DNA from: Bacillus sp. FJAT-49711
GTDB lineage: Bacteria > Bacillota > Bacilli > Bacillales > Bacillaceae_C
Assembly (NCBI RefSeq): GCF_018343715.1
Contig: NZ_JAGYPL010000001.1
Coordinates: 558,001 to 622,000 of the forward strand
Reading direction: 5' to 3'
Length of the DNA: 64,000 bases
In this document: piece by piece, positions 26,462 through 36,555 of the stretch
Layout: the number at the start of each line of letters is the position of its first letter
How positions within the stretch are numbered: position 1 is the stretch's first letter
Program-made: the position numbers and the translations under genes
The notes under the pieces: model-generated
Database searches by the model: none
What the model was told of the DNA's origin: nothing
The model's input: the letters and a program-made list of their open reading frames with translations, nothing else

Positions 26462-28230
26462 GATTATGGCGTAGTGTTGTAGGGAAACTATGGATGACAA
26501 TTCTTCTCCTAGTTTCATTTGTATTAATCATCTTAACCATGCTTCTTCTCGAATTTTTTCAAAAATATCATGTAAGTCAAATTGAGCAAGGATTGACCGA
26601 ACAAGCAACAAAAATATCACGAATTCTTGAAGCGCACGCAAACGATGGGCTTGGGGAAGAAATTGTATTTGAAATATTGGACGAGCCGTTGGGAGTAGCG
26701 ATTGCCTATAACAAAGAAGATTTTTTATTTTCACCCTATGGCTCATATAAAGGCATGATTCCTGTAGATACATTTCTAAAGGATAAAGATTTGGTTAGAG
26801 TTTTTAATGAACGAAAACAAGTAACGAAAGAAATGGCACTTTCTGATTTAGATTTGAAAGGAAGCCGGTATGAGAATTTAATAGTAGCTGCTGTACCATT
26901 AAGCATTAATGAACAAAAAGGTGCAATATTTATTTACCAATCTTTAGCCGTCTTGAAAGAAACAACGCAAAAAACAACGAGACTTATTCTTCTTGCGGCA
27001 GGGATCGCCATAGTATTAACGACCTTTTTTGCTTTTTTCTTATCTACAAGAATTACATCACCATTAAGAAAAATGAAAGAAGCAGCTTTTGAAGTATCAA
27101 AAGGTAAATTTGATACGAAGGTCCCATTCTTAAGCCATGATGAAATTGGAGAACTGGCGATTGCATTTAACCAAATGGGAAAACGTCTTAAAATTAATAT
27201 GAGTGTTCTCAGCCAAGAAAAAGAACAACTTAAAAGTATATTGAGTAGTATGGCTGATGGTGTTATGACTTTTAGCCAGGGGGGATCTATTTTGATAACG
27301 AACCCACCGGCAGAACGTTTTTTGCAGCAATGGCATTATGAAAGTGAAGATGAATCAAACACAGTGCCCCCTGAATTAGCAAATCTGCTTTCTCAAGCGA
27401 TTAAGACGGAAACGGAACAAACAGGAGAACTTATTTTACAGGGACGGTATTACGTCATCATTGTGAGTCCTCTTTATACGCAAAATCAGGAAAGTGTCAG
27501 GGGAGCGGTTGCGGTCATTCGTGATATGACGGAAGAGAGACGACTCGATAAACTGCGTATTGATTTTGTAGCGAATGTTTCGCATGAACTAAGAACCCCA
27601 ATATCCATGCTTCAAGGTTATAGTGAAGCGATTATTGACGATATGGCCGAAACAGAGGAAGAGAAAAAAGAACTGGCAAAAATTATTTATGATGAATCCT
27701 TGCGCATTGGACGGTTAGTCAATGAATTATTAGATTTGGCAAGGATGGAAGCGGGGCATATCGCTCTTAAATATGAAGATATTAATATAGAAAAATTTAT
27801 TCATCGCATTATGAACAAGTTCGGAGGAGTAGCGAGAGAGCACAAAGTCGATCTTCAAAGTAATCTTGAGTCAAATGGAGAGTCATTCCATATAGACCCG
27901 GATAGAATTGAACAAGTATTAACCAATTTAATAGACAATGCGATTCGACATACGCAGGAAAATGGCTCCATTGTAATTACTCAAACACGGACAGCTAAAG
28001 GCATTACAATTTCAGTTCAAGATAATGGATCAGGTATACCAGAAGATGATCTTCCATTTGTTTTTGAACGGTTTTACAAAGCAGATAAAGCTCGTACAAG
28101 GGGAAGGGCTGGAACCGGTCTAGGATTAGCCATTGCCAAAAATATTATTGATGCACATAATGGACATATAACTGTACAAAGTAAATTAGGAAATGGGACG
28201 ACTTTTTCCTTCTTTATTCCGGAAATTTAG
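26458..28230 (+). CDS. resE: Two-component sensor histidine kinase ResE
   Basis: Membrane sensor that phosphorylates ResD in response to oxygen limitation and NO. TM1 about residues 10-32, extracellular domain to about 172, TM2 174-196, HAMP 197-249, PAS 255-360, HisKA with H376 (NVSHELRTP), then HATPase with DNGSGIPEDD and GTGLGLAI. Length 590 aa. Four-base overlap with resD. Confidence 0.95.
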   Translation: MRLWRSVVGKLWMTILLLVSFVLIILTMLLLEFFQKYHVSQIEQGLTEQATKISRILEAHANDGLGEEIVFEILDEPLGVAIAYNKEDFLFSPYGSYKGMIPVDTFLKDKDLVRVFNERKQVTKEMALSDLDLKGSRYENLIVAAVPLSINEQKGAIFIYQSLAVLKETTQKTTRLILLAAGIAIVLTTFFAFFLSTRITSPLRKMKEAAFEVSKGKFDTKVPFLSHDEIGELAIAFNQMGKRLKINMSVLSQEKEQLKSILSSMADGVMTFSQGGSILITNPPAERFLQQWHYESEDESNTVPPELANLLSQAIKTETEQTGELILQGRYYVIIVSPLYTQNQESVRGAVAVIRDMTEERRLDKLRIDFVANVSHELRTPISMLQGYSEAIIDDMAETEEEKKELAKIIYDESLRIGRLVNELLDLARMEAGHIALKYEDINIEKFIHRIMNKFGGVAREHKVDLQSNLESNGESFHIDPDRIEQVLTNLIDNAIRHTQENGSIVITQTRTAKGITISVQDNGSGIPEDDLPFVFERFYKADKARTRGRAGTGLGLAIAKNIIDAHNGHITVQSKLGNGTTFSFFIPEI

Positions 28231-28278
28231 ACGTATATGTAGAAAGTTGTTATATAATCTTGTTTCACGAGAAACAGA

Positions 28279-28325
28279 AAAAACGGGTTGGATAATCTTA
28301 TCAAGGTTGTTCAATCCGTTTTTAT
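28279..28325 (+). terminator. Intrinsic terminator after resE
   Basis: A 14-bp stem with two wobble pairs, AAAAACGGGTTGGA paired with TTCAATCCGTTTTT (28310-28323), the right arm ending in the T run. Confidence 0.65.
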
Positions 28326-28379
28326 ATGGGAAAATAATAATACTTAATAAACATTTTAATATATTTGTAATAATCTAGA

Positions 28380-28405
28380 TGTAACTTTTTAATCGAAAAA
28401 ACGAC
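28380..28405 (+). promoter_or_regulatory. Autoregulatory sigma-X promoter
   Basis: TGTAAC at 28380-28385, a 16-base spacer and CGAC at 28402-28405, the classic ECF promoter pattern recognised by sigma-X, ending about 27 bases before the sigX start. Confidence 0.75.
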
Positions 28406-28431
28406 TAATCCAATAACGGGGAGGAGAAAGT

Positions 28432-28971
28432 ATGAACTCCGTGTTTCATGAAATATATACGAAATACCATCAAGACTTATTTCAATTTCTTTATTATATG
28501 GTTAAAAACCGGGTGGAAGCTGAGGATTTGGTACAGGAAGTTTATATCCGAGTCTTGAAATCATACGATAAATTTGAAGGGAAAAGCTCCGAGAAAACTT
28601 GGCTTTTTTCCATTGCCAAAAATGTAGCGATCGATCATTTCCGAAAGCAAAAGGGCTGGAAGGATCGCTTATTTGATAAATTCGATTGGGAGCGTAGAGA
28701 AATAAAAGATTCAAAAACGCTCCCTGAAGATACTGTCATACAAAATGAAGAAGTAAAAATTTTGAAGGAATGTCTTGATACGTGTGCAACGAATCATCGC
28801 ATCGTTTTAATTATGCGTTATTTAAACGGTCTTACTATCGCTGAGACAGCAGAAGCCTTAAATTGGAGTGAAAGTAAAGTTAAAACGACCCAACATAGAG
28901 CATTAAAATCGATAAAGGTAAAGATGGAAAGTGAACGGAGAAAGGAGGACGATCATCATGCGTCAATCTGA
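28432..28971 (+). CDS. sigX: ECF sigma factor SigX
   Basis: Extracytoplasmic-function sigma factor; in B. subtilis SigX controls cell-envelope charge (dlt, pssA) and antimicrobial peptide resistance. Region 2 (AEDLVQEVYIRVLKSYDKFE and FSIAKNVAIDHFRKQK) and region 4 (LTIAETAEALNWSESKVKTT) are clear. Length 179 aa. It overlaps rsiX by 14 bases and is preceded by a promoter of its own type. Confidence 0.94.
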   Translation: MNSVFHEIYTKYHQDLFQFLYYMVKNRVEAEDLVQEVYIRVLKSYDKFEGKSSEKTWLFSIAKNVAIDHFRKQKGWKDRLFDKFDWERREIKDSKTLPEDTVIQNEEVKILKECLDTCATNHRIVLIMRYLNGLTIAETAEALNWSESKVKTTQHRALKSIKVKMESERRKEDDHHASI

Positions 28972-30139
28972 CAGAGAAGATGAAAAAGTGATACGACTAT
29001 TTAAGCAGCTGCCAACAATTGAAGATAAACGATCAATGGATGAGATTTATCGTAATATAAAACACGGCATGTATAAAAAACAAAAGAAACCTATTTTTGT
29101 GCCTGCGCTAACGGGTATCGCTGGACTTTTATTATTCTTACTTGTCTTTCCTCTCATTTTCCAACAATCTCCTGTTGATTACTTTAGTTCGCATTCTGAG
29201 GTGAAAGAATCTGCGGATTCAGGCGGCATGATGGAAAATAGTTCTGCTAAAATGGAAAGGGGTATGAATGAGGCAGATGCAGAAATAACGATGTATAAAG
29301 AAGATGCGATTGATAACGACACTAGTTTAAAAACGGCTGTATATGAAGAGAATACACTTGAAAATGAAGTGTATACGTTTGGAGTAGTTGTCAGTAAAGA
29401 TGCCATTGCCATACCTGTAGCATTAATGGAGCATAAAAGTTCAGACGATGATTGGTTAGCTCAATTTCAAGAAGTGGCTAAATCATTTAATGTGTCGGAG
29501 TATGGTTTCTCGGATTTTGCTCCTTTATTGGATGCGATGGAACTTAATGAAGAAAGAAATGAAGCTAAGGTCACCATCAGCCCTGAAAATCGTCTATTTT
29601 TTGAAACAAATGAGCGCCAATTAACGTATATAGTTCAATATTTATTGCAGACACAAAATATTAATGTTGTTAAATTTGTGAATGAAAATGAAGAGCCTGT
29701 GGAACTTCCTCATCTTGGAGTCGTTCAAGATGTTGAAGTTAAAGAGAGCTTAAGGAAAGCGTATTTTCTATATCCGATTTCTAAAGACTCAGAGTATCTC
29801 GTACCAGCAGATGCGAATCCCGATAGCCTTGCAGATGCCTTAACATACATGAAAACGAAGCCGAACGACAATTATCAATCTGTCATACCAGATGAACTAA
29901 CGCCTGAAATCGTAAAAGAAGATACTTCAGATGTAACGATAAAATTTAACAAGCAAGTTGAACTGGATCAAGGGGACCAGCTGAAAAATATGCAGTTAAT
30001 TGAAGGCATTTTATTAACTGCAAAAGAATTTGGGAAAGCGGAGGTTCAATTTGAAAATATCGAACCCTCGCAATGGGAAAGTTTTCAATTTGATCAGCCT
30101 GTAAAAGTTCCTGTTGCACCTAATCTAATTAAACGTTAA
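28958..30139 (+). CDS. rsiX: Anti-sigma-X factor RsiX
   Basis: Membrane-bound inhibitor of SigX. A cytoplasmic N-terminal part (about 45 residues) binds the sigma factor, one membrane segment follows at about residues 46-66, and the rest is extracytoplasmic. Start ATG 28958 has a perfect AAAGGAGG nine bases upstream. Product 393 residues. Translational coupling with sigX keeps the stoichiometry. Confidence 0.92.
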   Translation: MRQSDREDEKVIRLFKQLPTIEDKRSMDEIYRNIKHGMYKKQKKPIFVPALTGIAGLLLFLLVFPLIFQQSPVDYFSSHSEVKESADSGGMMENSSAKMERGMNEADAEITMYKEDAIDNDTSLKTAVYEENTLENEVYTFGVVVSKDAIAIPVALMEHKSSDDDWLAQFQEVAKSFNVSEYGFSDFAPLLDAMELNEERNEAKVTISPENRLFFETNERQLTYIVQYLLQTQNINVVKFVNENEEPVELPHLGVVQDVEVKESLRKAYFLYPISKDSEYLVPADANPDSLADALTYMKTKPNDNYQSVIPDELTPEIVKEDTSDVTIKFNKQVELDQGDQLKNMQLIEGILLTAKEFGKAEVQFENIEPSQWESFQFDQPVKVPVAPNLIKR

Positions 30140-30157
30140 TCAAAGCTTGTATTAACC

Positions 30158-30186
30158 TTCACATACAACGACATATAGTGTATAAT
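30158..30186 (+). promoter_or_regulatory. sigma-A promoter for the FMN riboswitch / ribU
   Basis: TTCACA (30158-30163), 17-base spacer, TATAAT (30181-30186). Confidence 0.75.
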
Positions 30187-30208
30187 GAAATTGTAAAATA
30201 AAATACGA

Positions 30209-30342
30209 TTCATCTTCGGGGCGGGGTGCAATTCCCCACCGGCGGTAATGAGGCATAAGCCTACAAGCCCGCGAGCCTTTAATGAGGCAGGATTTGGTGT
30301 GATTCCAAAGCCGACAGTATAGTCTGGATGGGAGAAGATGAA
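30209..30342 (+). ncRNA. FMN riboswitch (RFN element)
   Basis: The closing stem P1 is TTCATCTTC (30209-30217) with GAAGATGAA (30334-30342). Inside are the invariant RFN blocks: GGGGCGGGGTGCAATTCCCC, ACCGGCGGTAAT, GCCCGCGAGCC, GATTTGGTG and CCGACAGT. FMN binding is expected to stop ribU transcription through the terminator at 30401. Confidence 0.95.
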
Positions 30343-30400
30343 GGGTGCCGTGTGTTCAAAATGCAGGTTTTGAACACTTATTAAAGCATGCCTAATCATT

Positions 30401-30434
30401 CTCCCTCAAAGATACTTTCTTTGGGGGTTTTTAA
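30401..30434 (+). terminator. Regulated terminator of the ribU riboswitch
   Basis: CTCCCTCAAAGA / TCTTTGGGGG hairpin (30401-30427) followed by T's, 50-60 bases before ribU. It lies at the position where an FMN-dependent terminator is expected. Confidence 0.75.
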
Positions 30435-30498
30435 TTGGAGCATACCTTATTGGCATACCTTTCTTCAACGAGGGATGAATCTCTAAGGAGAGAGGAAA

Positions 30499-31080
30499 AT
30501 GAAAAAGTTAAGTGTAAAATCTTTTGTCACAATTGGTATGCTCAGCAGCTTATCGTTTATTTTAATGCTGATTAAATTTCCAATCCCACCATTTCCACCA
30601 TACTTAACCGTAGACTTCAGTGATATCCCTGCAATCATTGCTGCGTTAATGTTTGGCCCGGTGGCGGCTATTCTCGTGGAATTATTTAAAAACATATTAG
30701 ATTACTTTATCTCAAGCAGTGCTACTGGAATACCAATTGGTCATATTGCTAATTTTCTCGCTGGCATACTTTTTGTTCTACCAACGTATTATGTTTTTAA
30801 AGTATTAAAGGCAAAGTGGGGCTTAATGGTTTCACTTATTGTCGGCACATTGTTTATGGCTATTTTCATGAGTGTCTTTAATTATTTCGTTCTTCTGCCC
30901 GCTTATATAGTATTGCTTGGTTGGGAGCCAATGAGCAATGCCGCACTTCGCAAAATGGTCGTAATATCAATACTTCCATTCAACGTTGTGAAGGGCATCA
31001 TTATAACTGTAGTATTTCTCTTGCTATACAGCCGTTTAGGCAGCAGGCTAAATAAGCATATGACAATTAAAAATGTATAA
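30499..31080 (+). CDS. ribU: Riboflavin ECF transporter S component RibU
   Basis: Substrate-binding membrane protein (YpaA/FmnP) that takes up riboflavin together with the shared ECF module. Six membrane segments over 193 residues; the N-terminal loop with FPIPPFPPYLTVDFSDIPA is characteristic. The start follows AGGAGAGAGG. Regulation by the FMN riboswitch directly upstream supports the assignment. Confidence 0.95.
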   Translation: MKKLSVKSFVTIGMLSSLSFILMLIKFPIPPFPPYLTVDFSDIPAIIAALMFGPVAAILVELFKNILDYFISSSATGIPIGHIANFLAGILFVLPTYYVFKVLKAKWGLMVSLIVGTLFMAIFMSVFNYFVLLPAYIVLLGWEPMSNAALRKMVVISILPFNVVKGIIITVVFLLLYSRLGSRLNKHMTIKNV

Positions 31081-31170
31081 ATAAAGGTAGATGCGTTTTC
31101 TAACGGGTTCTGTTTCCTATCGCAAAACGTCAATGTACAGCTAATATTCAAGTAAAATGTATATCAATTT

Positions 31171-31195
31171 GCACCGTATTTTGCGGTGCTTTTTG
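31171..31195 (+). terminator. Intrinsic terminator after ribU
   Basis: GCACCG / CGGTGC stem (31171-31176 / 31184-31189) followed by five T. A second hairpin without a T tract lies at 31208-31232. Confidence 0.7.
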
Positions 31196-31345
31196 TTTAT
31201 TAAAAATAGCCCAGTTCTTATGAACTTGGGCTACTATATTAATTCCGAATAATATTAAACTAAATCCCGCGTTAGTTGAAGTGCATTGCCTCATATTCAC
31301 GTTTCAAAATAAAGTTACCTAGTAAAAATAGACAACAAAAGAATA

Positions 31346-31753
31346 TTACCTATTTATATCTTTTGTCATTCCAATGGAAAATTTCTTAAAACCTAAATCC
31401 TTATAATATGACTCCAAGCTTTCTACACACATAAGTTGGGGAATTACTTTTTTCTGCTCACAGTGATTGATTATTCGGTTCAATATTTCTTTACCAATTC
31501 CTTGGGACTGATAACTGGGCAGTACACATACTCCATATATAATTGCCGTAATGACGTCATCAGAAATAACACGACCCATTCCTACTAATTTTTGTTCATC
31601 AAAAGCATATACTGCTTACCAGCTCTGTTTACACATTCGTTCTAAGTCATTAACGGTTAATTTAAGTGAATTCCATCCTAACGATTCATATAAATTCAAT
31701 AATTGTCCAAAATTTCTAGGTGGCTGTGTCGTATAACCTATCTTTTTTATCAC
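31346..31753 (-). pseudogene. GNAT-family N-acetyltransferase with an in-frame stop
   Basis: On the minus strand a GTG start (31751-31753) with AGGAGG seven bases upstream opens a frame of about 45 residues ending at a TAA (31616-31618); the same frame continues without a break for another 90 residues containing the GNAT motif VLPSYQSQGIGKEIL and the terminal SYYKDLGF block. One base change (TAT to TAA) explains the interruption. The intact protein would be about 135 residues. Substrate unknown. A downstream ATG (31577-31579) could make only the C-terminal half. Confidence 0.8.
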
Positions 31754-31772
31754 ATAAATACCTCCTAATTTT

Positions 31773-32045
31773 GTATCACTTACAAATTAAATCTGAGGAA
31801 GGATTAACACTATATTACTTCAATAACCAATAAGAATATATTTCTTTTTATCAGCACTATTTTCCTTTAATAACCTCATCCGTTAGCTTGAGTAGATTTT
31901 TCACAAACTTTATTTCACCTTATCATAATTATCCGATTATATTTAGACTTAACATCCAATCTTCACATTTTTTGTAAGACGATTTGTAAATCAAAATGTG
32001 GGTTACATTGCAGGGGTACAATAGCCATTGTACCACTTACAAATT
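31773..32045. repeat. 16-bp direct repeat pair in a gene-free stretch
   Basis: GTAYCACTTACAAATT occurs at 31773-31788 and at 32030-32045, 15 of 16 bases identical. The stretch 31754-32110 carries no gene; it also has a small inverted repeat GTACAAT / ATTGTAC at 32016-32033. I cannot assign a function. Confidence 0.4.
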
Positions 32046-32103
32046 GCGATGCATTTACCTATACAAATTTTAAGCTAAATTCGGTACAAATTGCTTTGCA
32101 TCA

Positions 32104-32143
32104 ATAAAAAAAGAGTGCCAAATTAGTATGAAATTTGGCACTC
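32104..32143 (-). terminator. Intrinsic terminator of fer
   Basis: Perfect 12-bp stem GAGTGCCAAATT / AATTTGGCACTC (32113-32124 / 32132-32143). On the minus strand it is followed by a run of seven T, so it ends transcription from the ferredoxin gene. Confidence 0.85.
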
Positions 32144-32215
32144 ATTTTAAGTTGCATTTTTAATGTTTGCGAAAGGTAACGGAACCCGTTATGCGTTCTC
32201 GCATCTCCTTTTTTC

Positions 32216-32482
<267 letters not shown>

Positions 32483-32684
32483 TCATCTATATAAAAATTC
32501 CCTGAAAAAAAAGTTTCACTGCACTTATTATTTTAAGTCTATTGAGAATACTTTTCAACATATACGACGGTAAGACTATTGTTTTGGATTCTGTCGAATA
32601 TAATCATATTAATGTAGACATAGTCGAAAAAAAGAATACATGGTAAAATATAGAGACTAGAAAGTTGTAAAGGAAGCGGTTATT

Positions 32685-33740
32685 GTGACTTTTTTGCATG
32701 CTTTGATATTAAGATGTTTAGATGCGATAAATGGAGATCGAACCATTTATTCAATTTATCATTTACTTGCAGGCAAGAAATCATCCCAGACGATACAAGA
32801 CGCTCATCTATACCGATTATCCCATCTGTTTAAAACTTTACCAGGATTAAGAAGACAGCAATTTGATACTTATATCGGGGAGCTTCAAAAGAAATCATAT
32901 ATAGCCTTTTTAGAAGGGACATCGAAATGTATAGTAACGGATGAAGGAAATAGAGCCTATTCCCATTTCTTACAAAAGAGAAAAAGTTTTGACTATATAC
33001 ACGGATGGAAATTTCAAGATACGTCCATTCAATTTTGGAAAAGATTCACCCTTTTCGTTCAAGCGATATCACATATGAATCATTCAGTAAATCGATATTT
33101 TCCAGTTCAACGTGATGAAGAGGTATTGTCTTGGCTTAAAGACTTTTTCGGAAAGTATCGAGGGAATCGGCTGCAAATTTCAAAAGATTTATATGAAGAG
33201 TTGCACGTCATCTTTTCAACGGATTTTCCGGAAGACCCTTATTTGATTGTCGCTAGACTCAGCGGTAATGAAATGATTGGTTTAACTCAAAAACAAATTT
33301 CCGAACATTATGGCTTAGAAGAAATAGAAGCCTATTTTCGATTTTTAAATGGGTTGCACTATTTAATACAAACGATCATTAGCCAAAAAAATAAATATTC
33401 GCTCCTCTTTACGTTCACGTCAGATATTTATAAACAATTACCGCTTACAAATTCTACCATTCGCACATATAAACTTCTGCAACAAGATTTTAATATTTCA
33501 CAAATTGCAGAAATGAGAAATATTAAAGAAGGTACAGTGGAAGACCATATTATTGAAATTGCTTTGCTGGATCCCCACTTTTCAATTGATCCATTTATTG
33601 AACGAAGTCAGGCAAAAGCGATATTAGAAGTTGCTGAAGGGCTTAGTCAAAAAAAGCTAAAACCAATAAAAGAAAAAATGCAGGATAGTTCTTATTTTCA
33701 AATTCGCCTAGTACTAGCTAAAGCAGGTGAAAAAATGTGA
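32685..33740 (+). CDS. ypbB: YpbB-like helix-turn-helix protein, RecQ partner
   Basis: Protein of 351 residues whose C-terminal part (about 255-340) has the helicase-associated helix-turn-helix [20 protein letters not shown] typical of domains found attached to RecQ helicases. Translated from GTG after AAAGGAAG. It overlaps the recQ start by four bases. The arrangement suggests a split RecQ in which the accessory domain is a separate chain. Molecular function not established. Confidence 0.85.
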   Translation: MTFLHALILRCLDAINGDRTIYSIYHLLAGKKSSQTIQDAHLYRLSHLFKTLPGLRRQQFDTYIGELQKKSYIAFLEGTSKCIVTDEGNRAYSHFLQKRKSFDYIHGWKFQDTSIQFWKRFTLFVQAISHMNHSVNRYFPVQRDEEVLSWLKDFFGKYRGNRLQISKDLYEELHVIFSTDFPEDPYLIVARLSGNEMIGLTQKQISEHYGLEEIEAYFRFLNGLHYLIQTIISQKNKYSLLFTFTSDIYKQLPLTNSTIRTYKLLQQDFNISQIAEMRNIKEGTVEDHIIEIALLDPHFSIDPFIERSQAKAILEVAEGLSQKKLKPIKEKMQDSSYFQIRLVLAKAGEKM

Positions 33741-35188
33741 ATAAATTTGAAGTTCTAAATAATATTTTTGGATTTACATCCTTTAAAGAAGGACAGGAAG
33801 AGATTATTGATGCTGTATTGGATCAGTCAGATGTATTGGCAATGCTTCCAACTGGGACAGGAAAGTCTCTTTGTTATCAGTTGCCGGGGTATATATTAAA
33901 AGGAACCGTGCTTATTGTCTCTCCATTAATATCATTAATGCAGGATCAAGTTGATCAACTTCGAATGATTGGAGAAAAGAATGCAGTTGCATTAAATTCT
34001 TTTTTGAATTTTAAAGAGAAAAATAGGATCATAAAAGATTTGTCTCACTATAGGTTTATTTATATTTCACCCGAAATGCTAAGTTTGGAATATATTATTA
34101 AAAAACTTCAGCAAATTAATATTTCTTTGTTCGTTATTGATGAAGCCCATTGCATTTCACAGTGGGGACATGATTTTCGACCAGATTATTTAAACCTAGG
34201 AAAGATTCGAGCAAAATTAGGAAATGCCCCTGTTTTAGCGTTAACAGCCACTGCAACGAAAGAAGTTCGTGAAGATATTAAGCAATATTTACATTTAATA
34301 AACATAAAAGAATTTATTTACTCTGTAGATCGGCCAAATATTAGTTTAGTCGTTCAAGAACTGGAAAATCAATTGGAAAAAAAACAAAAACTAATTGAGC
34401 TAATTCGATATTTTAAAAAACCTGGCATCGTTTATTTCTCTAGTAAACGTCTTGCGGAAGAAACGGCTGAATATTTACGTCATAATGGTTTTCAAGACAC
34501 AGCAGCCTATCATGGTGGGATGGATCAAGAGCAGCGAATATTAATACAACAACAATTTTTATACGGGCAAATCAATGTTATTTGTGCTACAAGTGCATTT
34601 GGAATGGGGATTAACAAGAATAATATTCGCTTTATCATCCATTATCATATGCCTAGTCAAATGGAAGCTTTTTTACAAGAAATAGGAAGAGCTGGGAGAG
34701 ATAACGGTCAAAGCATTGCCATTATGCTATATTGCAAGGGGGATGAAGCCCTGCAAATTCAACTAATAGAAAATGAGCTTCCAACGGATGAGCAAATTGA
34801 TGCATTTTATACATCCATTGGCAAAGACAATGAACAAATGGTTGAAAAGCTCATGTTAAGTGAAACGCAATTGCGCTTTTTACAGTATTATTATTCGTCT
34901 AGTATTGATGCAGATCGGGTAAAATCCATAAAACAAGATAGATATTCTATTAAATATAAGAAACTTCGGCAAATGCTTTCGTGGGTACATTCTAATGAAT
35001 GCAGAAGAAATCATGCAATGAACTATTTCAATGAAAAGCTGCTCCAAAATCCATTAAATTGCTGTGATATATGTAGAATCAATCTTTCTGAATTTCACGA
35101 AACAACTCAAATAGAACAAAAAACTTTATATCCTTCATGGAAGAAAAGATTGCAACAATTATTGCTTTTAGAAAGCGGATCATCATGA
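33737..35188 (+). CDS. recQ: ATP-dependent DNA helicase RecQ
   Basis: 3'-5' superfamily 2 helicase in recombination and fork repair. Walker A GTGKS (residues 40-44), DEAH box at 135-138, the SAFGMGINK and QEIGRAGRD motifs V and VI, and a zinc-binding region with [10 protein letters not shown] and CCDIC. At 483 residues it lacks the HRDC domain, as in the short RecQ (YpbC) of Bacillus. Coupled to ypbB upstream and ypbD downstream (ATGA overlap). Confidence 0.93.
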   Translation: MNKFEVLNNIFGFTSFKEGQEEIIDAVLDQSDVLAMLPTGTGKSLCYQLPGYILKGTVLIVSPLISLMQDQVDQLRMIGEKNAVALNSFLNFKEKNRIIKDLSHYRFIYISPEMLSLEYIIKKLQQINISLFVIDEAHCISQWGHDFRPDYLNLGKIRAKLGNAPVLALTATATKEVREDIKQYLHLINIKEFIYSVDRPNISLVVQELENQLEKKQKLIELIRYFKKPGIVYFSSKRLAEETAEYLRHNGFQDTAAYHGGMDQEQRILIQQQFLYGQINVICATSAFGMGINKNNIRFIIHYHMPSQMEAFLQEIGRAGRDNGQSIAIMLYCKGDEALQIQLIENELPTDEQIDAFYTSIGKDNEQMVEKLMLSETQLRFLQYYYSSSIDADRVKSIKQDRYSIKYKKLRQMLSWVHSNECRRNHAMNYFNEKLLQNPLNCCDICRINLSEFHETTQIEQKTLYPSWKKRLQQLLLLESGSS

Positions 35189-35772
35189 AAAAAAACAGAC
35201 AAGCAGAAATTGCTAAAAGCTTAACAGGGAAGGAATTAATTTTTCATTTACTTTTGACACAAGCATTTATTATTTTATTGGCCGTTATATTAATTTGGAT
35301 ATTATCCTCTCATATTTCTAATTTTTTTAACTTATTTATATGGGATACTATTTGGATTGTTGCAGGAGTAGTTAGTGCTCTAGTCGTTGTATCTATTGAT
35401 TTATTATTAATGAAAAAAGTGCCTCCTGAATATTATGATGATGGTGGCATTAATGAAAAGATTTTTTCTAAAATGTCAGCTTGGAAAGTCGCTTTACTAT
35501 CAATTCTTATTGCTTTTGCAGAAGAACTACTTTTTCGTGGAGCAATTCAAACTCATTTTGGCTTTTGGGCTGCCAGCATCATTTTTGCGCTTGTTCATTT
35601 TCGCTATTTAACAAACTGGTATTTATTTCTAAATGTCTGCTTGTTAAGCATTTGGATTGGACTACTATATGAATGGTCAGGTCAACAAATTTTACCGGTC
35701 ATCTTTATGCATTTTACAATTGATTTTTTACTAGGAATAAAAATGAGTCGTAATTCCGTCCATAATGATTAA
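35185..35772 (+). CDS. ypbD: CPBP-family intramembrane metalloprotease YpbD
   Basis: CAAX-protease / bacteriocin-processing family protein of 195 residues. Motif 1 is E113-E114-xxx-R118 ([11 protein letters not shown]), motif 2 contains H138, and motif 3 is HFTID with H176. Five or six membrane segments. The ATG overlaps the recQ TGA, so ATG 35185 is preferred over the frame opening inside recQ. Natural substrate unknown. Confidence 0.88.
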   Translation: MKKNRQAEIAKSLTGKELIFHLLLTQAFIILLAVILIWILSSHISNFFNLFIWDTIWIVAGVVSALVVVSIDLLLMKKVPPEYYDDGGINEKIFSKMSAWKVALLSILIAFAEELLFRGAIQTHFGFWAASIIFALVHFRYLTNWYLFLNVCLLSIWIGLLYEWSGQQILPVIFMHFTIDFLLGIKMSRNSVHND

Positions 35773-35787
35773 GGAGAAGGGATTAAT

Positions 35788-36492
35788 ATGTCAAATAACA
35801 AAAAAGAAATAAATCGTGATGTAGACGGGCTTCCAGGAAAACTACCGTCGCGGATGGAAGTACATGGACAGAAAGGTCGAAAAGAAAAAAAGAAAAGTAA
35901 TGATGGCGATGAGCAGACGAAACAAAAGAAAATAAGACTTTCGATCCCTCTTATACTGCTTGTCATACTTTTATTGCTCCCAGGTACGTATGCAGTTTAT
36001 TTATTTAATAAAGAAAAAAACCCAGGGTCTTCTTCGGCAAACGGTGTGGGTGAGGAAATTTCTTATGAAGAAGATAATAGTGTAGAAACTTCGGTTGATC
36101 ATAAGGATTCATCCAATACACCTGTCATAGAAGATGAAAAAAAGGATGAAAAAAAGGATGAAAAAAAGCAAGAGCAGGAAAAGGAAAAAGAAAAGGAAAC
36201 TATAAAAAAAGAACAGGAAAATGACAAGGTAAAAACTGAGAAAAAGGATACAGAACAGAAAACGGGAGTGTCAAAAGAAACTGTAAACCAACCTGAACAA
36301 AATGAAAAAACAGAAGAAAAAGTAGAAGAAGCTAAAATTATTTACCATACTGTTCAAAAAGGGGAGACCCTTTTTAGAATTTCCATGCAATATTATAAAA
36401 GCCAGGCTGGAATTGAAAAAATTAAAGAGGCTAATGGGATAACTAATAACGAAATCGTGGTAGGTCAATCGCTAAAAATACCACTTCCATAA
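35788..36492 (+). CDS. ypbE: YpbE-like LysM protein with charged linker
   Basis: Cytoplasmic N-terminus of about 48 residues, one membrane segment (about 49-71), a long Lys/Glu-rich linker (about 90-185) and a C-terminal LysM domain (about 186-232; YHTVQKGETLFRI) that binds peptidoglycan. The linker includes three exact 12-base tandem units (36133-36168) coding DEKK. Total 234 aa. Role in the cell wall is inferred from LysM only. Confidence 0.88.
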   Translation: MSNNKKEINRDVDGLPGKLPSRMEVHGQKGRKEKKKSNDGDEQTKQKKIRLSIPLILLVILLLLPGTYAVYLFNKEKNPGSSSANGVGEEISYEEDNSVETSVDHKDSSNTPVIEDEKKDEKKDEKKQEQEKEKEKETIKKEQENDKVKTEKKDTEQKTGVSKETVNQPEQNEKTEEKVEEAKIIYHTVQKGETLFRISMQYYKSQAGIEKIKEANGITNNEIVVGQSLKIPLP

Positions 36493-36509
36493 GGTCATAC
36501 TACGATAAT

Positions 36510-36537
36510 CTAGTTCATATTATTAAATATGGACTAG
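36510..36537. other. Hairpin between ypbE and ypbF
   Basis: CTAGTTCATATT / AATATGGACTAG with a 4-base loop and no T tract. It ends about 18 bases before the ypbF start and could affect its translation or mRNA stability. Confidence 0.4.
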
Positions 36538-36555
36538 ATGTCGGAAGGTGAGAAG

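Noticed and set aside
30136-30399. Minus-strand 87-codon frame across the riboswitch
   Set aside because: It is antisense to the FMN riboswitch, whose conserved blocks explain the sequence fully.
33737-35772. ypbB-recQ-ypbD as a novel defence or processing system (helicase plus CAAX protease)
   Set aside because: The same gene order is the normal chromosomal order in Bacillus, so co-occurrence gives no sign of a special system here.
36133-36168. Short tandem units as a CRISPR-like array
   Set aside because: The units are contiguous 12-mers inside a coding region without spacers. No CRISPR array was seen anywhere in the window.
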